Positions 38,188 to 45,728 of a DNA stretch of 64,000 bases are shown here, in pieces (position 1 is the first letter of the stretch; the number at the start of each line of letters is the position of its first letter). Under the pieces are notes generated by a model. The model searched no databases. It was not told where the DNA came from and was given only the letters and a program-made list of their open reading frames with translations. Origin of the DNA: an uncultured Muribaculaceae bacterium (GTDB lineage Bacteria > Bacteroidota > Bacteroidia > Bacteroidales > Muribaculaceae); the NCBI GenBank assembly GCA_910583795.1, contig CAJTZQ010000002.1, forward strand, positions 1 through 64,000. The letters are read 5' to 3'. The translations under genes were made by a program, and so were the position numbers.

Positions 38188-38541
38188 TTAATTATCAATC
38201 CTGTATTGTTCAAAGTCTATGTCTATTGTATCATTACGATTTGATATTTCCAAAAGCTTTTCATAGATTTCATCGTTTACACACATACTACAGACTCTGA
38301 ATTTATTAATATCTGGGATTACAAAATTCAAAGTATCAACTAAATGTTTAGCATAATTTGATTTACCATTGTTATCTCCCCCAAACAGTAATTTAATGCA
38401 ATTCTCATTACTATGAATAACATGAGAATCATCTTCATAAATATATTTACCTAATGTAAAAGTCTTTTCTTCATCTTTCTGTGTTGAACATGACCAAAAA
38501 ATAAATATGAGACATATAATACTAATGGATGCAAGCTTCAT
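38188..38541 (-). CDS. Small lipoprotein with Cys motif
   Basis: The 117-aa product has a lipoprotein signal (MKLASISIICLIFIFWSCST, lipid Cys18). The remainder contains GKYIYEDDSHVIHSNENC and FRVCSMC, a Cys plus CxxC that could form a metal or disulfide site. No family recognised. A prophage-encoded surface lipoprotein could change the host surface; that is an inference. Confidence 0.6.
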   Translation of the reverse strand: MKLASISIICLIFIFWSCSTQKDEEKTFTLGKYIYEDDSHVIHSNENCIKLLFGGDNNGKSNYAKHLVDTLNFVIPDINKFRVCSMCVNDEIYEKLLEISNRNDTIDIDFEQYRIDN

Positions 38542-38555
38542 ACGAATTTAAAATT

Positions 38556-39263
38556 TTATGGTTTAATTAGTCTGAATTCTCCAGACTGGTTAACGATATA
38601 TCCTAACACACTGAAGATGTGAAGCACATCTTCAAGAGCGACCTCAAACGGCTCATGAACCAAGCGTCCATCATCATACTTTTCCGAATTTGAGGAATAA
38701 AGCATGATAGAGTTAGGAGAGCTGCCACGCTGTACCCTTTTTGTCACCCTGTATTCTCTTGTCTCGATCACATAATTCCTACCTGGTACCAACAGATGTT
38801 TATCCAAAACTTCCCGCACGGCAAGCACACACCCGTCGGGATATTCAACCATCGAGTCTCCTACATGGCGTATAGCTGCTGTCTCACGACCGTCAAACCA
38901 TCCTCCCGGCTGAATATAGCCTTTTAACGAACCTACATCAGAAGCTGACACACGTCCATTGTAGCCGCCAGTGGTCTCAGCATCATAAAATGGTATGACT
39001 CGTTCCTTATAGCCCGATACCTCATTCGATTCACCTTTATCTGGCAAAAGCATGTTTCCTTCTCCTGTCAGTAACCATTCAGGATTTACCATCGGGAATG
39101 CTAATGTAATCTTATATTGTGCCGCCTCAGATAAGCTTTTTGTATTACCTTTAATTAATTCACGTACAGTTTGAGGTGTTTTAAAACCCACAAACTCAGC
39201 AAATTTTGGAATATTCATATTAGAATATTCCAAAAGGGCTTCTATTCGTTGAGATAATATCAT
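38556..39263 (-). CDS. Phage repressor, HTH plus S24 peptidase
   Basis: The 235-aa CI/LexA-type repressor has an N-terminal HTH (IPKFAEFVGFKTPQTVRELI) and a C-terminal S24 domain with Ser137 in RHVGDSMVEYPDG and Lys175 in YRVTKRVQ. Self-cleavage during DNA damage would induce the phage. Its first codon overlaps operator 1 at 39256-39266, so it likely represses itself. It is divergent from the Cro-like gene, the normal lysogeny switch. Confidence 0.9.
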   Translation of the reverse strand: MILSQRIEALLEYSNMNIPKFAEFVGFKTPQTVRELIKGNTKSLSEAAQYKITLAFPMVNPEWLLTGEGNMLLPDKGESNEVSGYKERVIPFYDAETTGGYNGRVSASDVGSLKGYIQPGGWFDGRETAAIRHVGDSMVEYPDGCVLAVREVLDKHLLVPGRNYVIETREYRVTKRVQRGSSPNSIMLYSSNSEKYDDGRLVHEPFEVALEDVLHIFSVLGYIVNQSGEFRLIKP

Positions 39264-39321
39264 ATTGTTAATCTATGTTAAATTATATAATATGATATTG
39301 TATATATTGTAATATCATATT
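39256..39321. promoter_or_regulatory. Three repressor operators
   Basis: AATATCATATT at 39256-39266, its exact reverse complement at 39289-39299, and AATATCATATT again at 39311-39321. Their starts are 33 and 22 bp apart, three and two helical turns, so bound dimers would lie on the same face of DNA. They lie between the divergent repressor and Cro-like genes. Confidence 0.8.
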
Positions 39322-39328
39322 ACCTTTG
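39297..39328 (+). promoter_or_regulatory. Early promoter for the Cro-like gene
   Basis: TTG (39298-39300), 20 nt, and TACCTTTG (39321-39328) match the Bacteroidetes promoter. Operator 3 ends at the first base of the -7 box and operator 2 covers the -33 box, so the repressor should shut this promoter. Confidence 0.8.
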
Positions 39329-39374
39329 CATCACGATAGTAAAAGTTATCGCAAATATAATAAATAATAATGAT

Positions 39375-39593
39375 ATGACAACGCAATTATCTCTCAAACA
39401 ACTTTACGATAAAGTCCTTTCAAAACCGGCTCCCGGACTCTCTTTCGTAAAAGAAGTCGCTAATGTGACAAAAAAGAGCGAGCCGGCAGTAAGAAGATGG
39501 CTCAGTGGTGCAGCGACACCCGACGCACTCACTCAGGAAGTTCTCGCCAAACATTTCAACACAACCCCGGAAGCCCTATTCCCAAAAGCGTAA
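39375..39593 (+). CDS. Cro-like HTH protein
   Basis: A 72-aa protein with LSLKQLYDKVLSKPAPGLSF and a helix-turn-helix (EPAVRRWLSGAATPDALTQE). It is transcribed divergently from the S24 repressor behind the operator-controlled promoter. Its length and position fit a Cro or early regulator. Confidence 0.7.
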   Translation: MTTQLSLKQLYDKVLSKPAPGLSFVKEVANVTKKSEPAVRRWLSGAATPDALTQEVLAKHFNTTPEALFPKA

Positions 39594-39598
39594 TACCC

Positions 39599-39877
39599 AT
39601 GGACATCAAATCAATCCTCGAAAGAATAGAGAAATATACCCTTCTGGCTGCAAAGTCTGTCCTCACGGTCAAAGACCTTTCACTCCTGATCGGTATTTCT
39701 GAAGACAGGATACGCCACCTTGTTTGCGGCAGGGAGATCCCCTACTACAAACAAGGAACCAAGGTCTATTTCAAAAAATCTGAAATAGAAGACTGGCAAC
39801 TTGCAAAACGTATCCCCACCGCAGCGGAACTCAAGACAGTAGCAGCAACCCGCTCAGCCATCACCTCAAGTAGATAA
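39599..39877 (+). CDS. Excisionase-type HTH protein
   Basis: The 92-aa product (ATG 39599, 5 nt after the Cro-like stop) has VLTVKDLSLLIGISEDRIRH followed by PYYKQGTKVYFKKSEIEDWQ, a MerR-type winged HTH as in DNA-binding excisionases (Xis/HTH_17). It probably directs excision with the integrase. Confidence 0.75.
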   Translation: MDIKSILERIEKYTLLAAKSVLTVKDLSLLIGISEDRIRHLVCGREIPYYKQGTKVYFKKSEIEDWQLAKRIPTAAELKTVAATRSAITSSR

Positions 39878-39897
39878 CCATCAACGCCAATCAAATT

Positions 39898-40161
39898 ATG
39901 AAAAACGTGGAAACTGAAGATAAATGGACGCTCCGCCCCGGAGATTTCAGACCTGAGCGCCTAAACGACATCCTTGATATTATTGGCTACAGTAAAAGGG
40001 CTGTCGAACAGATGCGGATCTCCGGAAATCTGTTCGACAGTAAGGACGAAGCCATAGAGGCATCTATAGCGGTAAGAGCTGAGCTCACCAAAATGCAATT
40101 TATTCGTCAAGAACGTCGAGGGTATAGCCAACAAAACGGTCACCCCGGGGGAACCAACTAA
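39898..40161 (+). CDS. Hypothetical early phage protein
   Basis: An 87-aa protein beginning MKNVETEDKWTLRPGDFRPE and ending rich in Gly, Gln and Asn. No family recognised. The reading frame contains a perfect 13-bp inverted repeat (40001-40013 and 40028-40040). It is in the early operon after the Xis-like gene. Confidence 0.5.
   Translation: MKNVETEDKWTLRPGDFRPERLNDILDIIGYSKRAVEQMRISGNLFDSKDEAIEASIAVRAELTKMQFIRQERRGYSQQNGHPGGTN
40001..40040. repeat. 13-bp inverted repeat inside a coding region
   Basis: CTGTCGAACAGAT (40001-40013) and its exact reverse complement (40028-40040) flank 14 nt. It could be a protein-binding site, an RNA hairpin, or a consequence of codon choice. Confidence 0.45.
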
Positions 40162-40177
40162 TAAAATTCAAATCATT

Positions 40178-40444
40178 ATGAAAAAGACTTCTCAAACACC
40201 TCATCACCTCATTGCAATCCTCGTGGTTGCCCTCGCTCTCGCTTTCGTCTGCCACATCGCACGATCATTCGAACGTCCCTGCCCGGCTCTCATCCGTCAC
40301 GACGTAAGCTGGAAAGCATTCTGTGAATCCACAGGTCGCCAACTCGCCGACACAAGTCAGAACGCAATCGACGAGTACCTCGACACATGGCGCGGATCAG
40401 CCCTCGAAGAGGAAGCACTCATAGCTAACGGCATCGAGCCTTGA
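40178..40444 (+). CDS. Small membrane protein
   Basis: An 88-aa product with one N-terminal transmembrane helix (HLIAILVVALALAFVCHIA) and a soluble tail. The function is unknown. It is followed 2 nt later by the Cys-rich mini-protein. Confidence 0.5.
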   Translation: MKKTSQTPHHLIAILVVALALAFVCHIARSFERPCPALIRHDVSWKAFCESTGRQLADTSQNAIDEYLDTWRGSALEEEALIANGIEP

Positions 40445-40446
40445 CC

Positions 40447-40608
40447 ATGGGAATAGCTTCAATATGCACCGGATGTACAAATTCCGTCGGTACACTAAAC
40501 GGACTCTGGTGCCGTCCACTCCGGCGATACGTCCAATACGCCCGCAAACGTCCCTGCGAAACAATCTCTCACAACCCACAACTCAAAACTCAAAACCAAC
40601 ATGATTAA
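40447..40608 (+). CDS. 53-aa Cys-rich protein
   Basis: The product begins MGIASICTGCTNSVGTLNGL and continues with Trp-Cys and a basic RRYVQYARKRPC, giving a CxxC-x11-C-x13-C arrangement that could bind zinc. Its C-terminus (SHNPQLKTQNQ) is encoded by a CAACTCAAAACTCAAAACC low-complexity stretch. It overlaps the next start by 8 nt. It was too short for usual gene calling. Confidence 0.55.
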   Translation: MGIASICTGCTNSVGTLNGLWCRPLRRYVQYARKRPCETISHNPQLKTQNQHD

Positions 40609-40864
40609 ATCAATTCTCCGCATAGCAATCCTCTTCTCCCTCGGCATAGTGGCAATCATCGGTATTCTCTGCACTCCTCCCGAGAATTCCGGACGATGGT
40701 TCGCCGATCTTTTCACATCGAAAGCCATAGGCATTCTTGCAGCTTGGGCATTTATCCACCTGTTCCGCATCTGGAAATGCACGGATCCTCACATCAGGGC
40801 TTTCGACGAATCACAAAGCAAAGAACTTAAGAATGGCAATTTCGATAACCAATATGGCAAGTAA
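40601..40864 (+). CDS. Small two-TM protein
   Basis: An 87-aa protein with hydrophobic segments at ~5-25 and ~43-60 and a soluble tail. It overlaps the upstream mini-protein and ends the small-protein cassette before a 436-bp gap. The function is unknown; a holin-like role cannot be excluded but has no support. Confidence 0.5.
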   Translation: MIKSILRIAILFSLGIVAIIGILCTPPENSGRWFADLFTSKAIGILAAWAFIHLFRIWKCTDPHIRAFDESQSKELKNGNFDNQYGK

Positions 40865-40876
40865 GCATCGATTGTT

Positions 40877-41096
40877 TTTAGGCTCAATCTTAAGTGTAAA
40901 AAATCGAATATTTAGGCTCATAGAACCTATGACACACCTCCGTCGCGACGACGCATGGTTGTCAGATTTAATAAATCTAAGGTATGATTTAGACTTTCAT
41001 TTGTGTAATTGCCCCAAGGTCGCGAGATCCTCAGGCAATAGTGTTAAAAATGATTATGCAAACGACTCCGCCACGTCGTGACGACGCACGGCGGAG
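40877..41096. other. Structured non-coding gap before the tRNA-like RNA
   Basis: The 436-bp gap 40865-41300 holds a direct repeat TTTAGGCTCA (40877-40886, 40911-40920), palindromes CGTCGCGACG (40941-40950) and CGTCGTGACGACG (41074-41086), AGATTTA-A-TAAATCT (40964-40978), a stem ATTGCC/GGCAAT (41008-41013, 41034-41039), and CTCCGCC/GGCGGAG (41066-41072, 41090-41096) just before the tRNA-like RNA. No gene is evident. It could be a regulatory or replication region. Confidence 0.5.
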
Positions 41097-41101
41097 AACA
41101 T

Positions 41102-41187
41102 GACCTGGTAGCTCAGTGGCAGAGCGGTGAGGAATCCGGAATACCGGACAGCTCTCTCGGTCGGCGGTTCGATCCCGCCCCGGGTCA
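41102..41187 (+). tRNA. tRNA-like RNA with abnormal anticodon arm
   Basis: The 86-nt sequence folds as a tRNA in three of four arms. Acceptor GACCTGG (41102-41108) pairs with CCGGGTC (41180-41186, one G-U), followed by A at 41187. D arm GCTC/GAGC (41111-41114, 41122-41125). T arm GGCGG-TTCGATC-CCGCC (41163-41179). The anticodon arm is not normal: GTGAG (41127-41131) pairs with CTCTC (41152-41156) with one mismatch around a 20-nt loop that holds an inner hairpin TCCGG-AATA-CCGGA (41135-41148). No 7-nt anticodon loop exists and no CCA is encoded. It may be a pseudo-tRNA or a tRNA mimic. Confidence 0.6.
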
Positions 41188-41300
41188 CAAACAAGGCTGA
41201 ATGCCTTGTCATGTTGAATGGATCGGGCGGTTGCGCCGCCGGCGTGCCGCCCTTTCTTCTCATGACATCAGCATCCGCCACAAACAAAATCCATTCAATC

Positions 41301-42236
41301 ATGTGTAACAAACAATCAAACCCCGACACCTCCCCTCAGGCTCAGGAAAAGAGGGAGGAAGCGCGAGACCTTGACAAAGACATCGCCATCGCTGATCGTC
41401 AGTTGCAGCTCGCAAACACCCGCGCCAACGCGCAATACAATCTCTCGATTGCCGGACAGATCCAACGCCAGTTCGAAGCCCTGCAACGGGTGGCGAAGGC
41501 TTGGGCTGATTCCACCATTGTCCCCACGTCATACCGTGGCAACATCGGCAACTGTGTCATAGCCCTCGACATTGCGTTCCGGATGAACATCAATGCTCTC
41601 ACTGTGATGCAGAACCTCTACATTGTTCATGGCAATCCCTCATGGTCTTCTAAATTCCTTGTGGCATCCATCAACACCTGCGGACGCTTCACAAACCTCC
41701 GCTACCGCAAGCGCAATCTCGGTAAGGTGGGTAAAGTCAAATACAACACCTATGAATGGGTACAGAAGGAGGGCAAGAAAGAGAGGGAGAAAACAATCGT
41801 GGTCAAGGAAGGCGATTTCTCTAATGTCGACAACTGGGAATGCGTGGCGTATGCCGTGGAGAAATCCACAGGTGAAACCCTTGAAGGGGATGCAGTCTCC
41901 ATCGCCATGGCTATTCAGGAGGGATGGTACACCAAAGATGGTTCCAAATGGATCACAATGCCGCAACTCATGCTCTCCTATCGCGCAGCAGCATTCTGGC
42001 AGCGCATCTACGCTCCGGAAATCTCTATGGGCTTCCGCACTGTTGAAGAGGAACGCGACGTGGAAGATGTGAATTATGAAGATGTCACCGACTCTTACAG
42101 CATTCCTCAACAGCATGGAGCTTCCGGTCAGGATACAAAAACTCAGTCCACAAATGTGGAGGATGCAAAAGACCGTCTCCGCAATCGTGATACCCGTCAG
42201 CAGGAAGCCGTCAAACCTAAAATCGAAATGCCATGA
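41301..42236 (+). CDS. RecT-like single-strand annealing protein
   Basis: The 311-aa product (ATG 41301; upstream extension would run through the tRNA-like RNA) has the RecT/Redbeta-type segment MNINALTVMQNLYIVHGNPSW followed by SSKFLVASINTCGRF, and MPQLMLSYRAAAFWQRIYAPE near 240. RecT proteins anneal single strands in phage recombination. Its stop overlaps the start of the nuclease-FtsK gene (ATGA), so annealase and nuclease are translated together, as in RecE/RecT pairs. Confidence 0.85.
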   Translation: MCNKQSNPDTSPQAQEKREEARDLDKDIAIADRQLQLANTRANAQYNLSIAGQIQRQFEALQRVAKAWADSTIVPTSYRGNIGNCVIALDIAFRMNINALTVMQNLYIVHGNPSWSSKFLVASINTCGRFTNLRYRKRNLGKVGKVKYNTYEWVQKEGKKEREKTIVVKEGDFSNVDNWECVAYAVEKSTGETLEGDAVSIAMAIQEGWYTKDGSKWITMPQLMLSYRAAAFWQRIYAPEISMGFRTVEEERDVEDVNYEDVTDSYSIPQQHGASGQDTKTQSTNVEDAKDRLRNRDTRQQEAVKPKIEMP

Positions 42237-44320
42237 ACACTGCTGTAAACAAATATTCCCTCCTTTCTCTCGATGAGCAGGAGGAGTTGTTCTCAAATTT
42301 CCTTATTGAGAATTGGAGCTATTCTGCGGTCGCAACTTTCGCACGCAATGAGAAAGACTTCGAGCGTAGCTACATCTATCGTGAGCAGTCCAGGAAGGGT
42401 CCGTCGGCTATAGCCGGATCAGCCTATCATTCCGCACTTCAGGCGTTTTTCGAACACTTGCGCGACACCGGATCTGAGCTCCCTATTGCCGACATGCAGG
42501 AAAAGGCTTATGCCCTGATCGATGCGGTTCAGGCTAACGAGTGGAAACTCGGCAAGCAGACACCCACGGTCGAAAAGATCATCGCCAAGACCACATCCAT
42601 TGTAAATGCACTTATTGAAAATTTCTATAAGGAACGCCACATCTATACTGACGGAATTGCCCGCATTCTCGCCGTAGAACAAAAGGTTAGCACATGGCTT
42701 GTGATTAATGGTGTCGACATACCTCTACCCTTTCATGGCACTCTCGACCTCGTTGTAGAACTGCTTGATGGGCGCAGGATCATTATCGACCACAAGAGCA
42801 AGTCTGCTTTTACTGACGCTTCAGAACTCGGTTTCACAGGGGCGAAACAGGCAATAGGATATGTCGATTCTTGGGAAACCCTCAACCCCTCCATGCCCAT
42901 TGACGAAGTCTGGTACATGGAAAACAAGTACAGCGCGAATAAAGACAAGTCTCCTCAGCTAAAGAAAATGGTCATCACCCTCGATGCCGATACGCGCCGT
43001 CTTTATGAAGCTATCCTCTATGAACCTTTGCGCCGGATGATCTCCGCGACTTCCGACCCGGATTATATCTACACGATCAACGACTCCGACACTCTTGTCG
43101 ACAAGGCTGAACTTTACGATTTCTGGGCGCGCACGCTCATGGTAGATATTGATTCATTCAATATTCCTGAAAGCAAGAAACCGCTCATCCTTCGCCGACA
43201 GAAGAAAATGCGCGACGCCTCCACGGCTTCCATATCCCCAAAAGTTATTACCTCATTCCGCAAAAAAGCGGCAACATTCATCTCTTACGAACTCCGCAAC
43301 GATATGACACCACAAGAAAAAATAGAACATACCCTCCGCTCCTTCAATATCTCCGCACGTGTGGCTCACACCCTCGGCTCTTTCTCATCTGTGTCTTACC
43401 TCCTTGAGATCGGCGCAGGTGTAATGATAAAAAACATCGCTTCCCATGCACTCGACATCGCCAACGCTATTGATGTGCCATCCGTCCGCGTGCTCCCGAC
43501 TCTCGTCATGCACGAAAACAGGTCCTACCTCTGTGTCGAGGCTCCCCACCGCTCAAACGACATTCTTCTTTGGGATGCAAAATATCTCCAGGGATCGCGC
43601 ATCCCCATCGGTCTTGACAATTTCGGCAAACCTGTTGTCTGGGATATCAATAACCAATCCACCCCCCACATGCTTATATGTGGTGCCACCGGATCCGGGA
43701 AATCAGTCTGCATCAAGTCTACAATCGAATATGCAAAACTCGCGGGTATAGACCGTATAATCATCCTCGACCCGAAATATGAGTTTGTAGGCAACATGCC
43801 CGGCTGCGAGATCATCACTGACATTGCCGACATCGAAGCCCGCATGAAGTCTTTGGTGGAAGAAATGCAGCAGCGCGCCAAGACGGGAGCATCCGGCAAG
43901 ACCCTTATCGTATTCGATGAGTTTGCCGACGCCGTTTCATCCGCTCGCTCCGGACGTGAGCTCGACATCCGCGAAATGGTGCAGGTCGGATATGACCGCA
44001 ACGGTATGCCGAAAGAGGAATTGAAAGTGGTGGGTCGTGAAAAGTCTCTCGAGGAAAACATGAAGATGCTCCTCCAGAAAGGTCGCTCCCTGGGATATCG
44101 CATCATAGCGGCGACCCAAAGGGCATCCACAAAGGTGATCACCGGTGATGCAAAGGTCAACTTCCCCGTTCAGGTATGTTTCCGTGTCCCCAAGGCACTT
44201 GATTCCAAAGTGGTTCTCGACGAAGAGGGAGCCGAAACTCTCGCCGGACGCGGCGACGGGCTTATAAAGTCTCCGGAATATTTCGGTACCGTTCGTTTCC
44301 AAGGATTCTACAAACCATAA
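42233..44320 (+). CDS. PD-(D/E)XK nuclease fused to FtsK-type DNA translocase
   Basis: A 695-aa two-part protein. The N-terminal ~300 residues have RecB-type nuclease motifs: GSAYHSAL with His66, FHGTLDLVVE with Asp172, IIIDHKSKS with Asp186 and Lys188, and the QAIGYV motif near 206. The C-terminal ~240 residues are an FtsK/SpoIIIE-type ATPase with Walker A GATGSGKS (484-491) and Walker B LIVFDEF (558-564), plus a downstream sensor-like AATQRAST. A single motor-nuclease chain could resect DNA to feed the adjacent RecT. Such a fusion is unusual, so function beyond the motifs is inferred. Confidence 0.85.
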   Translation: MNTAVNKYSLLSLDEQEELFSNFLIENWSYSAVATFARNEKDFERSYIYREQSRKGPSAIAGSAYHSALQAFFEHLRDTGSELPIADMQEKAYALIDAVQANEWKLGKQTPTVEKIIAKTTSIVNALIENFYKERHIYTDGIARILAVEQKVSTWLVINGVDIPLPFHGTLDLVVELLDGRRIIIDHKSKSAFTDASELGFTGAKQAIGYVDSWETLNPSMPIDEVWYMENKYSANKDKSPQLKKMVITLDADTRRLYEAILYEPLRRMISATSDPDYIYTINDSDTLVDKAELYDFWARTLMVDIDSFNIPESKKPLILRRQKKMRDASTASISPKVITSFRKKAATFISYELRNDMTPQEKIEHTLRSFNISARVAHTLGSFSSVSYLLEIGAGVMIKNIASHALDIANAIDVPSVRVLPTLVMHENRSYLCVEAPHRSNDILLWDAKYLQGSRIPIGLDNFGKPVVWDINNQSTPHMLICGATGSGKSVCIKSTIEYAKLAGIDRIIILDPKYEFVGNMPGCEIITDIADIEARMKSLVEEMQQRAKTGASGKTLIVFDEFADAVSSARSGRELDIREMVQVGYDRNGMPKEELKVVGREKSLEENMKMLLQKGRSLGYRIIAATQRASTKVITGDAKVNFPVQVCFRVPKALDSKVVLDEEGAETLAGRGDGLIKSPEYFGTVRFQGFYKP

Positions 44321-44332
44321 AATCTCACAGCC

Positions 44333-44542
44333 ATGCCACGATTAGGACAATTCGGATTTCACCTTAACAGAGGTTCTTGGAGAATTTATCAGGTGACAAG
44401 TGTATTCCCGGTTGCAGGAGGTCTATCCGGATATGGGATGACAGAACTTGAACACGAATCAATCTATCCAATTGAGGAGCGTGAAAAGGCAAGAGAACGG
44501 GTATACGAACTCAACGGATGGAACTACCGTCCTCCGAAATAG
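44333..44542 (+). CDS. Small hypothetical phage protein
   Basis: A 69-aa product starting MPRLGQFGFHLNRGSWRIYQ, 12 nt after the nuclease-FtsK gene. No family recognised. The likely operon continues with the next mini-proteins. Confidence 0.55.
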   Translation: MPRLGQFGFHLNRGSWRIYQVTSVFPVAGGLSGYGMTELEHESIYPIEEREKARERVYELNGWNYRPPK

Positions 44543-44558
44543 CGAAAGGAGGTGCATC

Positions 44559-44717
44559 ATGCCTGAAATCTGCAAGACTGATCTCCTTTTCATAATTGAT
44601 CAGCTGGAGCTGCGCCGTGACGATCTCGCGCAGCGTGGCTCCGGCTCCACAAGAATTATAAATAAAATCAGGATTATAAATCTTTTTGTCAATAAACTTA
44701 AAAAGAAACTATTATGA
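44559..44717 (+). CDS. 52-aa protein with strong Shine-Dalgarno
   Basis: The start ATG 44559 is preceded by AAAGGAGGTG (44545-44554), a full Shine-Dalgarno that decides this start over the longer in-frame ORF. The product begins MPEICKTDLLFIIDQLELRR and ends in basic residues. Function unknown. It overlaps the next ORF by 4 nt. Confidence 0.6.
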   Translation: MPEICKTDLLFIIDQLELRRDDLAQRGSGSTRIINKIRIINLFVNKLKKKLL

Positions 44718-44815
44718 TCAAACAAGACCTTATAGAGCATCTGCTCGACCTTGAAATCCCGCGTGCTCACGCCATTCTCTCATCCCTTAACGAATCACCT
44801 CATGAAAAAGACTGA
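44714..44815 (+). CDS. 33-aa mini-protein
   Basis: The short ORF encodes MIKQDLIEHLLDLEIPRAHA followed by ILSSLNESPHEKD. Its start overlaps the upstream stop (ATGA) and its stop overlaps the next start (44802) by 14 nt. It is an amphipathic helical peptide of unknown role. Confidence 0.45.
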   Translation: MIKQDLIEHLLDLEIPRAHAILSSLNESPHEKD

Positions 44816-45728
44816 AACCCGCCTCTCGGAAATCAGGTTCAAGACATCTGATCTCAAAAGGATGCTCAATAAATATATTGTGAGGACAGTGACTCACAAA
44901 TGGCAAGAAGAATATTTCGACACCCAAACAGGTGAGAACACTGAAATAACCCGCACTGAGATATTGTTCGATAAAGGTACATTCATTGATGAAAAGGTTC
45001 TTTCTTCCATCCAGTTCTACAAGGATACCGGCAAACTCACAGACCCGGTTGAAGTCTCCAACCAGAAACGTCTGGCGTATACGGAACCTCGACATAGCCT
45101 TTACCCTTACAAAGTGGTGGCGGGTATAGCAGGAAAGCGGAAGACATTCCTTTTGTATGCTGTTTCTGTTTCTAACGCCATTGCCATTTGCTCCGACTTC
45201 ATAGAGTTGAACTTTGAGGGATATTTTAATATCGTTTCCGTCTCCGCGATGGAATATTGCACAATCCTTGTAGACAATCTCAAGAACCCGGTTAAAAAAT
45301 CTGATCTTGACATTGCATACCTCAAAAATGAAATGTCTCTTGAAGAGTTTGCGGAAGCCACGGTAAATGCCATAGAGAATGGCAATACAGATCTGGAAGA
45401 GGAATCAACTAAGGAGACTCGAAGGTTTTATCAGATAAGTGCCCGGATATTATTGAAGGACATCAATCAGGTTGAAGCTGACGAGGAAGAGAAAGGATTA
45501 TTTATTGTCCATACATATTCAGCCGTCCGTGCCAACATGATTATTGAGAAATATCTTCATGATGAACAGCAACTGAGATATGAGGAATCCAAGAAACATC
45601 CCGACCGTACCTTTGTAATGCATGATATCTATTCCCTTATAGAGGAGTCGAAAATCATTGCTGCAAGTTCTTTTATCCCCAAAGAGTTTTCATTGGCATA
45701 TTATGAAGCCGCGGACTCTGACAGTTGA
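44802..45728 (+). CDS. Hypothetical phage protein, possibly DUF4494-like
   Basis: A 308-aa product with start at ATG 44802. Two halves look alike: SLYPYKVVAGIAGKRKTFLL with SVSNAIAICSDFIELNFEGY, and RFYQISARILLKD with TYSAVRANMIIEKYL. The pattern of beta hairpin followed by an alanine-rich helix recalls DUF4494, but the match is weak. It overlaps the downstream DUF1064 nuclease by 26 nt. Confidence 0.5.
   Translation: MKKTETRLSEIRFKTSDLKRMLNKYIVRTVTHKWQEEYFDTQTGENTEITRTEILFDKGTFIDEKVLSSIQFYKDTGKLTDPVEVSNQKRLAYTEPRHSLYPYKVVAGIAGKRKTFLLYAVSVSNAIAICSDFIELNFEGYFNIVSVSAMEYCTILVDNLKNPVKKSDLDIAYLKNEMSLEEFAEATVNAIENGNTDLEEESTKETRRFYQISARILLKDINQVEADEEEKGLFIVHTYSAVRANMIIEKYLHDEQQLRYEESKKHPDRTFVMHDIYSLIEESKIIAASSFIPKEFSLAYYEAADSDS

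Noticed and set aside
41127..41300. Longer RecT-like ORF starting at 41127
   Set aside because: The extension runs through the tRNA-like RNA and has no family similarity; the ATG at 41301 fits RecT length.
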